NCBI GenBank assembly: GCA_045617725.1
Contig: JAZLJD010000047.1
Coordinates: 16,565 to 80,564 of the forward strand
Reading direction: 5' to 3'
Source: JAZLJD01 sp045617725
Lineage (GTDB): Bacteria; Bacillota; Clostridia; Lachnospirales; Lachnospiraceae
Length of the DNA stretch: 64,000 nt
The notes below the pieces were generated by a model, which saw nothing but the letters and a program-made list of their open reading frames with translations, was not told where the DNA came from and ran no database searches. Numbering within the stretch: the first letter of the stretch is position 1; each line of letters opens with the position of its first letter. This document shows positions 35,331 to 42,864 of the stretch, piece after piece. The translations under genes and the position numbers were made by a program.

Positions 35331-35795
35331 TTAAAACAAGGTGCAAAATCCAATCGCTACGGCGATGCCCACGATACACCCGCAGATTACCTGCATGGGA
35401 GAATGACCGATCAGCTCCTTCAGGCGTTCCTGATGGAACACGATTTTTTTGTCCTCCTGGGTAAAAAGCTGCATCATCTCATTGATGATGACGGCCTGAT
35501 TGCCCGTTTCGCGACGTACTCCCATGGCATCATGCATAACAATAATGGCAATAATCAGGGCAAGGGCAAATTCCGTGCTTCCCACCCCGTAAGTAATGCC
35601 GGTGCTGACTGCCATAGCCGTAACCGTGGCGGAATGGCAGCTGGGCATTCCGCCGTCTCCAAACAGACGTTCCAGACGGAATTCCCGATTGTTGCAGGCG
35701 TAAATTAATGTCTTTAACACCTGTGCAACCAGCCAACTGCTTAAGGAACAGATCAGAATTCTGTTTCCAAAGAAGTCTATTAAAAACTGTTTCAT
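35331..35795 (-). CDS. Divergent PAP2-family (YuiD/DUF212) membrane protein
   Basis: A 154-residue membrane protein of the YuiD group: AQVLKTLIYACNNREF, then the signature GDGGMPSCHSATVTAMA with the PAP2-like S-x-H pair, and HDAMGVRRETGNQA. The family is related to PAP2 phosphatases of lipid pyrophosphates, but its own substrate is not established. It ends the operon led by the GH5 cellulase. AAGGAG precedes the ATG. Confidence 0.9.
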   Translation of the reverse strand: MKQFLIDFFGNRILICSLSSWLVAQVLKTLIYACNNREFRLERLFGDGGMPSCHSATVTAMAVSTGITYGVGSTEFALALIIAIIVMHDAMGVRRETGNQAVIINEMMQLFTQEDKKIVFHQERLKELIGHSPMQVICGCIVGIAVAIGFCTLF

Positions 35796-35809
35796 GTATT
35801 TACTCCTTA

Positions 35810-36826
35810 CTACTCCTCATATCCGTTCGGATTGTGAGACTGCCAGTTCCAGGAATCACGGCACATCTCATAAATCCCGCGTTCTGCAACGAAGCCGAGT
35901 TCCTTCGAAGCGAGCGACGCATCCGCATAACAGGTTGCTATATCGCCGGGGCGCCTTGGTGCAATCTTATAAGGGATGGCAACGCCGGTCGCCTTCTCAA
36001 AATTATTCACGATATCAAGAACACTGTATCCCTTGCCGGTTCCCAGATTATAAATCTTAAGTCCCGGATTCTCCTTAATCTTCTCAATCGCCTTGACATG
36101 GCCGACAGCCAGATCCACAACGTGAATATAGTCGCGTACTCCGGTACCGTCCGGCGTATCGTAGTCATTGCCGAACACGGAAAGCATTTCTCTTTTGCCT
36201 ACAGCCACCTGCGTAATATACGGCATAAGGTTATTGGGGATTCCGTTCGGATTCTCCCCGATTAAGCCACTCTCATGCGCACCGATTGGGTTGAAATAAC
36301 GAAGCAGGATTATGTTCCAGGAAGGATCTGCCTTCTGCATATCCATCATAATGTCTTCCAGCATGGACTTCGTCTTGCCGTACGGATTGGTGCACTGTCC
36401 CTTGGGGCATTCTTCCGTAATGGGCACGAACGCAGGGTCGCCGTAAACCGTTGCCGAAGACGAGAATACAATACTCTTGCAGCCGTTCTTACGCATCACA
36501 TCAAGGAGCGTCAGAGTACCCGTAATGTTATTGTCGTAGTATTCCCACGGCCGGGCCACCGACTCGCCCACTGCCTTCAGTCCGGCAAAATGAATGCATG
36601 CATCAAACCGGTTCTGCGAAAAAACAGCCTCCAGTGCCGCACGATCCCGTATGTCGGCCTCATAGAATTCCGGCTTCTGTCCCGTGATGCTCTCAATACG
36701 CTTTAAGACACCGCGGCAGGAATTGCACAAATTGTCCAAAATTGCGACCTCATAGCCGCTGTTTAACAGTTCAACGACTGTATGACTTCCAATATAACCG
36801 GTTCCACCCGTCACTAAAATCTTCAC
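35810..36826 (-). CDS. galE: UDP-glucose 4-epimerase
   Basis: A 338-residue extended SDR that interconverts UDP-glucose and UDP-galactose, supplying UDP-galactose for glycans or galactose catabolism. Motifs: ILVTGGTGYIGSHTVVELL, ILDNLCNS, the catalytic SSSATVYGDP and NPYGKTKSMLEDI, then RYFNPIGAH. The start codon is GTG at 36826 with GGATGGG upstream. It lies 14 bases from both neighbours within the mixed operon. Confidence 0.96.
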   Translation of the reverse strand: MKILVTGGTGYIGSHTVVELLNSGYEVAILDNLCNSCRGVLKRIESITGQKPEFYEADIRDRAALEAVFSQNRFDACIHFAGLKAVGESVARPWEYYDNNITGTLTLLDVMRKNGCKSIVFSSSATVYGDPAFVPITEECPKGQCTNPYGKTKSMLEDIMMDMQKADPSWNIILLRYFNPIGAHESGLIGENPNGIPNNLMPYITQVAVGKREMLSVFGNDYDTPDGTGVRDYIHVVDLAVGHVKAIEKIKENPGLKIYNLGTGKGYSVLDIVNNFEKATGVAIPYKIAPRRPGDIATCYADASLASKELGFVAERGIYEMCRDSWNWQSHNPNGYEE

Positions 36827-36840
36827 TTAAGTACCCATCC

Positions 36841-37320
36841 TTACTTTAGTTGTTCCAGCCGAATTGTCTTGGTCTTCAGCCGGCTGCCCCGCTCCGCGGG
36901 ATAAATATACGAAATATCCAGAGAATCCTTACGCTGCAGATACAGGCGGATTTTGATCGGTGCTTCCGGCCCGTCCAAAAAGACCTTCACATCACGGCCC
37001 ATCATCTCACTGCGCGGAAGAACCGCCCGGCCCACACAATCGGCCGGCGAATTCTCAGCGAGCATCCCAACCGCGTAATCGCCGCCTTCAAGCGCCTCGA
37101 TCTGCACTCTGTAGTGGGCGCCGTCTGCACCATGCAGCTCGTACACGCCCTCCCACTGCTCCCATGTCTTGTACACATACAGGCACCACAGTGCCAAAAA
37201 CAATACACAGAATACGATGACGATAAGCACCGTCCGTTTCCGCGTATCCCGGGGACGCAAATCAGGATATTCTTCCAGTGATACAATCTCACCTTCACTG
37301 TTTGTAACAAATTCTTCCAT
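36841..37320 (-). CDS. Hypothetical single-pass membrane protein
   Basis: A 159-residue protein with a short acidic cytoplasmic N-terminus, a basic stretch (RPRDTRKR), one transmembrane helix (about residues 30-50) and an external beta-rich domain of about 105 residues (WEQWEGVYELHG, VGMLAENSPADCVGRAVL). I do not recognise it. It is co-transcribed with aroF and galE. AAAGGA precedes the ATG. Confidence 0.75.
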   Translation of the reverse strand: MEEFVTNSEGEIVSLEEYPDLRPRDTRKRTVLIVIVFCVLFLALWCLYVYKTWEQWEGVYELHGADGAHYRVQIEALEGGDYAVGMLAENSPADCVGRAVLPRSEMMGRDVKVFLDGPEAPIKIRLYLQRKDSLDISYIYPAERGSRLKTKTIRLEQLK

Positions 37321-37339
37321 ACATCAAATCCTTTGAAAA

Positions 37340-38191
37340 CTATGATGACATCTCTTCCATCGCCCTACGCAGGCTCAAACACTTCCCTGAAAGCCTGCCG
37401 AATTCGGAAGGGGTCAGTGCCTGCCGTCCGTCGCTCATTGCCATTTTTGGATGGTTATGTACCTCTATCATAAGTCCGTCGGCACCTGCTGCCACGGCTG
37501 CCAGTGCCATGCTCTCCACGAATTCGGCACGTCCGGTCGCATGGGAAGGATCTACCAGAACCGGAAGGTGCGAAAGTGCATGTAAGGCCGGAATTGCTGA
37601 CAAATCCAGCGTATTGCGAGTCTCCGTTTCAAAGGTGCGAATTCCTCTTTCGCACAGGATAACCCGCTCGTTGCCATGCGACATAATATATTCGGCACTT
37701 AATAAAAGCTCGCGAATGGTATTGGAAAAACCGCGCTTCAAAAGAATCGGCTTGTCGGTCTTTCCAAGCTCAAGAAGGAGCTCAAAGTTCTGCATGTTAC
37801 GGGCTCCCACCTGCAAGATGTCCACATCCTCATAAAGAGGCAGGTACTTAGGGTCCGTAATCTCACTGACAACGGGAAGCTGTACACTCCGTCCTGCTTC
37901 GTTCAGGAGCTGTAAGCCCTCCTTATGCAGTCCTTGGAAATCATAGGGGGACGTCCGTGCCTTAAAGGCTCCGCCGCGCAGAAACGTGGCTCCCTGCATG
38001 GCTACCTCGCCTGCGATTTCAAACAACTGCTCCCTGCTTTCTACGGAGCAGGGACCTGCAATTATCACAAAATGGCCGGCACCTATGGAAACGCCGCCGG
38101 CCTCAATTACGCTTGTCTCCGGATGATGTGTCCTTCCGGAATGTACTATATATGGTTCAATTTCTTCAGTTTCATTATTCCACGGTGTCAT
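37340..38191 (-). CDS. aroF: 3-deoxy-7-phosphoheptulonate (DAHP) synthase, type I-beta, core domain only
   Basis: A 283-residue enzyme that condenses PEP and erythrose-4-phosphate, the first step of the shikimate pathway. Motifs: IAGPCSVESREQLFEIA, TSPYDFQGLHKEGL, ILLKRGFSNTIRELL, CERGIRTFETETRNTLDLSA and VDPSHATGRAEFV. It lacks the N-terminal ferredoxin-like or chorismate-mutase regulatory domain of many I-beta enzymes, so it may be insensitive to feedback. The ATG at 38191 lies inside the end of the GH5 gene (17-base overlap) with GCGGGGGC upstream. Such an overlap with a cellulase gene is unusual. Confidence 0.93.
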   Translation of the reverse strand: MTPWNNETEEIEPYIVHSGRTHHPETSVIEAGGVSIGAGHFVIIAGPCSVESREQLFEIAGEVAMQGATFLRGGAFKARTSPYDFQGLHKEGLQLLNEAGRSVQLPVVSEITDPKYLPLYEDVDILQVGARNMQNFELLLELGKTDKPILLKRGFSNTIRELLLSAEYIMSHGNERVILCERGIRTFETETRNTLDLSAIPALHALSHLPVLVDPSHATGRAEFVESMALAAVAAGADGLMIEVHNHPKMAMSDGRQALTPSEFGRLSGKCLSLRRAMEEMSS

Positions 38192-39416
38192 CCACAAGCC
38201 CCCGCATCATAGCCTCTACGATTTCGGGATAAATCCAGGTAACTTCAGAACGTTTCAAAAGTCCGAAATTCTCGCCGTCCCCGGTAAATGCGTTATTGTC
38301 CCACCAGTTGCAGACCATACCATACTCGGTTGCTTTTCTTATGTAGTATTCCGCATAAGCAACACGGTCCTCGAGATTGTCTTTGTCCCGCGCTCCGAAC
38401 TCGCCGATGATAACGGGCACGCCCTGCGAAACATACTTGTCATAAAGTTTCTCTATGAAATCATCGATATCCCGCGCGTTCTTCTCGTTAAAGGTGCTGG
38501 TATTGCCGTCAGCCTGTGCAAAAAGGTACGGTCTGTACGCATGCACGGACAGAATAATACGATTCTCATAGCCGGACGGATCTTTCGGCATAATAAAGTA
38601 ATTGTTTAAAACGCCTTCCGGAGCGGCATCATACCCGGGCGTAAGCAAATATCGGGAAGCATTGTTACCGCCCGTTTTACGCACCGTATCCACAAACGTC
38701 TGATTCAGGGAGTTAATGCACACCTGGGACTCACGCATGGACGGCTTCGTAAAATCCGTACTCCACTCGTGCGCCGTTCCGACGCAACGCGGCTCATTGA
38801 TGCTTTCGAACAGAAGATGCTCATCATAATCAATGAAACGGGTTGCAATCTGGTTCCAGATACACTCCACATAGTGGGTGGAATTCTCAAGATGGTCTTT
38901 GTCCGGATAGTAATATGCTTCATTGTCATCGTGATGAATATTCACAATCGCGTACATGCCGGCATTCATGGCATAATCCACAATCTCCTGCACACGGTCC
39001 ATCCACTTTACGTTGATGTTAAAATCCTCACCGGCACAATGCTTGCTCCAGGTAACCGGAATACGAATCGTATTGAAACCGGCCTCATGCACCGCATCAA
39101 TAATCTCCTGACTGGTTCTTGTATCCTGCCAGGATATCTCATAGGTATAATCCAGCATGGAACCGGTCGTACTGTCCATCGTATTACCGAGATTCCAGCC
39201 TATCTTCAGATCCTTCATAAGATCAATCTCCGGCAGCTCCGCCGGGGCCTTAATCTCAACAATTTCATACACGGAAGCCTCCGGACTTGCAGAAGGCTCT
39301 ACGCTCTCCAAAGGCGCAGGGCTTACAGCCGCATCCGGCTTCGATTTATCGCAACCCGCTATTCCGACTACCCCCAGCAGGAAAACGAGTGCTACTAAAT
39401 TAATCTTTGTCCTCAT
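38175..39416 (-). CDS. GH5 endoglucanase-type lipoprotein
   Basis: A 413-residue secreted glycoside hydrolase. The lipobox is VGIAGC, so it is lipid-anchored at Cys22. A short Pro/Ser/Glu linker is followed by the GH5 barrel: GWNLGNTMD, TIRIPVTW, IVNIHHDD, the acid/base in ESINEPR (Glu208) and the nucleophile in IIGEFGA (Glu339). GH5 enzymes of this type cleave cellulose, glucans or related beta-glycans. It is the first gene of a five-gene operon with a promoter at 39444-39472. GGAGGAGG precedes the ATG. The sequence after the lipid cysteine (CDKSKP) matches that of the GH10 xylanase (CDQSKP). Confidence 0.93.
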   Translation of the reverse strand: MRTKINLVALVFLLGVVGIAGCDKSKPDAAVSPAPLESVEPSASPEASVYEIVEIKAPAELPEIDLMKDLKIGWNLGNTMDSTTGSMLDYTYEISWQDTRTSQEIIDAVHEAGFNTIRIPVTWSKHCAGEDFNINVKWMDRVQEIVDYAMNAGMYAIVNIHHDDNEAYYYPDKDHLENSTHYVECIWNQIATRFIDYDEHLLFESINEPRCVGTAHEWSTDFTKPSMRESQVCINSLNQTFVDTVRKTGGNNASRYLLTPGYDAAPEGVLNNYFIMPKDPSGYENRIILSVHAYRPYLFAQADGNTSTFNEKNARDIDDFIEKLYDKYVSQGVPVIIGEFGARDKDNLEDRVAYAEYYIRKATEYGMVCNWWDNNAFTGDGENFGLLKRSEVTWIYPEIVEAMMRGLVDDTVE

Positions 39417-39443
39417 CGGTACCCTCCTCCAAACATACGCAGT

Positions 39444-39472
39444 ATTATATCAGAAAAAAAGTGAGGCGACAA
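39444..39472 (-). promoter_or_regulatory. Promoter of the GH5 operon, overlapping an upstream terminator
   Basis: On the minus strand a perfect TATAAT (39444-39449) has a -35-like TTGTCG (39467-39472) 17 bases upstream. The -35 lies in the loop and stem of the terminator hairpin of the GGDEF gene. The leader to the GH5 ATG would be about 20 bases. Confidence 0.6.
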
Positions 39473-39485
39473 TGCATCGCCCCAC
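39454..39485 (-). terminator. Intrinsic terminator of the GGDEF gene
   Basis: Minus-strand stem GTGGGGCGA / TCGCCTCAC (one G-T wobble) with a seven-base loop, followed by seven Ts, 30 bases after the stop at 39516. Confidence 0.85.
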
Positions 39486-39515
39486 CAAAAAGACTGTTAT
39501 AAATTGCTTAAATAC

Positions 39516-41423
39516 TTAAATGTCATGCTCTTTATGATAATTCTGTTTCACCACATACATCTTCTCGTCGGCCTTCTTAATATACTCGGCGAGTGACATA
39601 TCGAGTGACGCCTCAACCATCTGATACCCCTGGCTCACACTCAGTTCATACGGTACGCTCATTCGAAGCAGGCGTTTCTTAAGCTGTACGTCCACCTCAT
39701 CCATGATATCCCGAACGACCTGTTCGCCTTCGCAGGTGCCAAAAAGCAGGAATTCGTCGCCGCCGTACCGAAGTGCAATCCAGTGAAGCGGAATTGCATC
39801 CGTAATGGCATCGGCCACCGTACGGATTGCGAAATCGCCCTGAAGGTGTCCGTACACGTCGTTGACAACCTTCATATTGTTAATGTCGACAAAAACAATC
39901 GCGCCCAGCTGGTCGTACTGCATCATATCCCGATACATGGGTACCATGATACGTTCCTGGCCAAACCGGTTGTAAAGTCCGGTCAGCGAATCCCTTGTGT
40001 AAAGTTCAAGGAGCTGACGGTTCATGACGTCTACCTTCAGCGTCTGTCTGGAATGCTCAAGGACATTCATCAGTCGATTGTTCCACTGATAGATGATACG
40101 GTCCTCCAGAAGAATCATGGAATCCTTATATACGGTGTAACCATACGTCAAATCCTTATGGTAAATGGGCATGAACAAAAACGAATGGCTTTCCGGATCA
40201 TCGGGATCGTAGTTCGGAATCAAATCCGCTGTCTTCATGGGCTTCTTATAAGCAATCGGAACGCCCTTTTCTACTGCCGCTACCACATTCAGTGTCTCCG
40301 AATATCCCATTTTCTTGAAGGTTACTTCATTATTGTATACGGACTTAATGAAGGTATCCTCCAGCATAAGATAAAAATCAGAGCCTACATACTGCTGGTA
40401 CTTGGCGAAATACTCGCTCAACTTACCGTTCTCAAAATGTGCACTCTCCGAATTGTACATCAGCTCCGAAATATCATTGATGAACCACTCGAATACGACA
40501 TTCTCATTTTCCTTGCATAAGCCTTCACGGCAATAATCCATTCTGGCATGCATGTTTTCCATTTTATAACCGCAACCACAGCTTTCCTCTTCGGCAAAGG
40601 AAGTGGGAAGCATTACCTTGTGTGGCGGATTCTCTCCGTCCAGCATGGCAAAAAGGTGATTGCCGCCTTCATAACCGATGGTATCCCAGGAACGCTCCAC
40701 GGAGGAAATCGCCGGGAAGAAAATACGACCCATACCAATGTGATCGTAACCGGTTACCTTCACTTCTTCAGGAACTTTGATACCCAGTTCCTTCAGCTTG
40801 GCACAGGTTCCGACTGCCATATTGTCATTGGCACATATAATAGCTTCGGGCCACTTAACATCTGCTTCCTGTGCAACCTCTTCGATATGGGAAAACGCCT
40901 GCTGGTAAGACCAGTCGCAGTTAAATACTCTCTCAACGCAACCGCCGACGGACTGAAGTACCTCCTCGGTAACCGCAAGTCTGTCTATGGCATCCTGTAC
41001 CTTGGCAGGACCGTTCATAAACCAAACCCTGCGGACATTGTGTACATGGGCCATATGCTCCACGAGGGCACGCATACCGGAAAGATTGTCCGTTCCGATA
41101 TAATCCACGTCCGGAAGTTCCATCTCCAGGCTGACCGTCGGAATTCCGAGGCGGACAGCCTCCGTACGGATTCGTTCTACCTCCTCCGCACAATTAATGA
41201 TATTGGAATAGATAATCAGACCGTCGAACTTACTCAAATCCGGCAGTCTGAAAATATTAAACGGTCCCGGGTCGGATTCCGTATGTTCCGTGTAGCTCGC
41301 AAGATTAATGAACGCAAAAAAATCTGCGTTGTGCTCACGACAGCTTTGGCTTAAGCCCCGAAACGAAAGCTTTAAATATTCGTCACACCATCCATTGCCA
41401 AATACGGCAATTCTTCTCTTCAT
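39516..41423 (-). CDS. LacI-type sugar-sensor domain fused to a GGDEF diguanylate cyclase
   Basis: A 635-residue protein. Residues 1-275 are a periplasmic-binding-fold sensor as in LacI/GalR regulators (FDGLIIYSNII, AIICANDNMAVGTCAKLKEL, VKVTGYDHIGMGR) but without a helix-turn-helix or signal peptide, so it is cytoplasmic. A middle region (about 290-470) leads to a C-terminal GGDEF domain with DSLTGLYNRFG and an intact RYGGDEF (554-558). The inhibitory I-site RxxD is not visible. It should make cyclic di-GMP in response to a cytoplasmic ligand, probably a sugar. It lies next to a cellulase. The ATG at 41423 has GGAG eight bases upstream. Confidence 0.9.
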   Translation of the reverse strand: MKRRIAVFGNGWCDEYLKLSFRGLSQSCREHNADFFAFINLASYTEHTESDPGPFNIFRLPDLSKFDGLIIYSNIINCAEEVERIRTEAVRLGIPTVSLEMELPDVDYIGTDNLSGMRALVEHMAHVHNVRRVWFMNGPAKVQDAIDRLAVTEEVLQSVGGCVERVFNCDWSYQQAFSHIEEVAQEADVKWPEAIICANDNMAVGTCAKLKELGIKVPEEVKVTGYDHIGMGRIFFPAISSVERSWDTIGYEGGNHLFAMLDGENPPHKVMLPTSFAEEESCGCGYKMENMHARMDYCREGLCKENENVVFEWFINDISELMYNSESAHFENGKLSEYFAKYQQYVGSDFYLMLEDTFIKSVYNNEVTFKKMGYSETLNVVAAVEKGVPIAYKKPMKTADLIPNYDPDDPESHSFLFMPIYHKDLTYGYTVYKDSMILLEDRIIYQWNNRLMNVLEHSRQTLKVDVMNRQLLELYTRDSLTGLYNRFGQERIMVPMYRDMMQYDQLGAIVFVDINNMKVVNDVYGHLQGDFAIRTVADAITDAIPLHWIALRYGGDEFLLFGTCEGEQVVRDIMDEVDVQLKKRLLRMSVPYELSVSQGYQMVEASLDMSLAEYIKKADEKMYVVKQNYHKEHDI

Positions 41424-41461
41424 TTCAACCACTCCATATAGTCCTAAAGTACTATTAAAGG

Positions 41462-41490
41462 ATTATACCCTTTTTACCCTATTTACACAA
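41462..41490 (-). promoter_or_regulatory. Predicted promoter of the LacI-GGDEF gene
   Basis: On the minus strand TTGTGT (41485-41490) and a perfect TATAAT (41462-41467) are 17 bases apart, 39 bases before the ATG. The spacer contains GGGTAAAAAGGGTA; see the finding on repeated boxes. Confidence 0.55.
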
Positions 41491-41522
41491 GCCGTTACAC
41501 CCTACCTTTTTTACCAAAAACA

Positions 41523-41531
41523 TGCTATACT
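41523..41531 (+). promoter_or_regulatory. Extended -10 promoter for the GlsB-like gene
   Basis: TGCTATACT is an extended -10 element about 65 bases before the ATG at 41597. No good -35 is visible, as is common for extended -10 promoters. Confidence 0.4.
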
Positions 41532-41596
41532 TTTACTGCACTTTTTACAGAAACTGTATGAGTGACTACTATTCCAAAGAGGAGATAAAGAAGAAT

Positions 41597-41836
41597 ATGG
41601 ACATAATCATTTCCATCGTAATCGGTGCCGTTTGCGGATGGCTCGGTTCCAAAATCATGAAATCAAAGGGCGGACTGCTCCGCAACATTATCATAGGTAT
41701 CATAGGCGGTGCCCTGGGCGGCTGGCTTTTGGGCTTCGTTCCGGTATTAGGCAATTTAGGACTCGTTTCTACCCTTCTGGGCGGAATCTTAGGTTCCTGC
41801 ATCTTAATCTGGATCGGCAGACTGATTTTCAAGTAA
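41597..41836 (+). CDS. GlsB/YeaQ/YmgE-family small membrane protein
   Basis: A 79-residue, glycine-rich three-helix membrane protein (IVIGAVCGWLGSKIM, NIIIGIIGGALGGWLLG, LGGILGSCILIWIGRL), the usual length for the transglycosylase-associated / general-stress family. Its biochemical role is unknown. The frame opens earlier (41522), but the family begins at the ATG at 41597; AGGAG lies 13 bases upstream, rather far. It is followed 16 bases later by a surface-protein gene. Confidence 0.85.
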   Translation: MDIIISIVIGAVCGWLGSKIMKSKGGLLRNIIIGIIGGALGGWLLGFVPVLGNLGLVSTLLGGILGSCILIWIGRLIFK

Positions 41837-41852
41837 GAAAGTGGGCTGTAAC

Positions 41853-42785
41853 ATGACCAAAGTAAAATATTTGCTCGCAATCCTGCTGGCTGCCTGCCTG
41901 AGTTTTGTTTTTGGCACAACCGCGGCTGCCGCAGATGAATTTGAATTATACCCCGTCTCGGAGCTTGACTATGTGGTCTATTCCTCGGAAGAAGACTTCG
42001 CATTCGAGGTAGGATATCGTAACAATGAAGGCGATGTTACCTTTAACTGGGTGCAGGTGGATGCCTTTGGCATGCCGCTTACGCATGAATCCTTAGGGAA
42101 CGGCCAGGCTTTCCTGATTTACGGCATTCCCGAAGAGAAGATGATGGAGACCTTCTACTATGACTGTATCGCCTCCGATGCGGCCGGCCATGCTGCGCAT
42201 CTGACCTTCTCCTGCGTCCTGTATCCCATGGGCGTGGAGGGCGACGACCCTCTGGCGGACGACATGAACGAGGAGGATGACACGGTTTATTCCCTTGTAA
42301 TCACAAGAGAGCCCGATACGAAAGAATTTGAGCTTGGAACGGCACCGGATCTTACGGGCATTCAGCTCAGAGCGTACACCGGTCTCGGATACATGGACAT
42401 TGACGGAGTTGCCTACGAAGGCATCGAAGTTTACCCTAAAATTTTTACGGCGACCGGTTCGCAGGTGGTCAGCATCTGCTATGGCGGTTGTTTCGTAAAT
42501 CTCACGGTTGAAGTAAAGGAAGCTGCTGCCGCACCGACTCCGGAACCCACGCAGGAGCCCACCGTGGAACCGAGTGTGGAACCGGCGGCCGCAGAGCCTT
42601 CCATAGAGCCCCAAAAGGAACCGACCGCGACCCCGAAGTCTTCCATAGAACCCTCCGATGCACCGGAGCATGCGGAGCCTCTCGTTTCAAAGCTTACTTC
42701 CATCCTTATTGTAGGCGTCATTGTGGCGGTAGTCCTCATTGTATTCATGGTAACCGTCCTTATATTCACCGGTAAGAAAAAATAA
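41853..42785 (+). CDS. Surface protein with Ig-like domain and EP-rich stalk
   Basis: A 310-residue protein with a signal peptide (about residues 1-27, cleavage near AAAADE), an N-terminal beta region, a predicted bacterial Ig-like domain (LVITREPDTKEFELGTAPDL ... VSICYGGCFVNLTVEV), a Pro/Glu-rich stalk (PEPTQEPTVEPSVEP and similar, about residues 230-275) and a C-terminal helix followed by GKKK. It is thus anchored in the membrane and extends through the wall. No LPXTG is present. Function unknown. The ATG at 41853 is chosen over a GTG at 41841 because it gives the standard signal peptide. Confidence 0.78.
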   Translation: MTKVKYLLAILLAACLSFVFGTTAAAADEFELYPVSELDYVVYSSEEDFAFEVGYRNNEGDVTFNWVQVDAFGMPLTHESLGNGQAFLIYGIPEEKMMETFYYDCIASDAAGHAAHLTFSCVLYPMGVEGDDPLADDMNEEDDTVYSLVITREPDTKEFELGTAPDLTGIQLRAYTGLGYMDIDGVAYEGIEVYPKIFTATGSQVVSICYGGCFVNLTVEVKEAAAAPTPEPTQEPTVEPSVEPAAAEPSIEPQKEPTATPKSSIEPSDAPEHAEPLVSKLTSILIVGVIVAVVLIVFMVTVLIFTGKKK

Positions 42786-42806
42786 CCCGGCACCCCCGGG
42801 CACAAT

Positions 42807-42842
42807 AAAAACTCCCATGGTACATTGCTACGGGAGTTTTTT
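42807..42842. terminator. Bidirectional terminator between convergent genes
   Basis: AAAAACTCCC (42807-42816) pairs with GGGAGTTTTT (from 42832) around a 15-base loop, with Ts on both outer sides. It separates the plus-strand surface-protein gene from the minus-strand ABC-F gene. Confidence 0.85.
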
Positions 42843-42864
42843 ATTTCTGTTTCCGATATTAATA

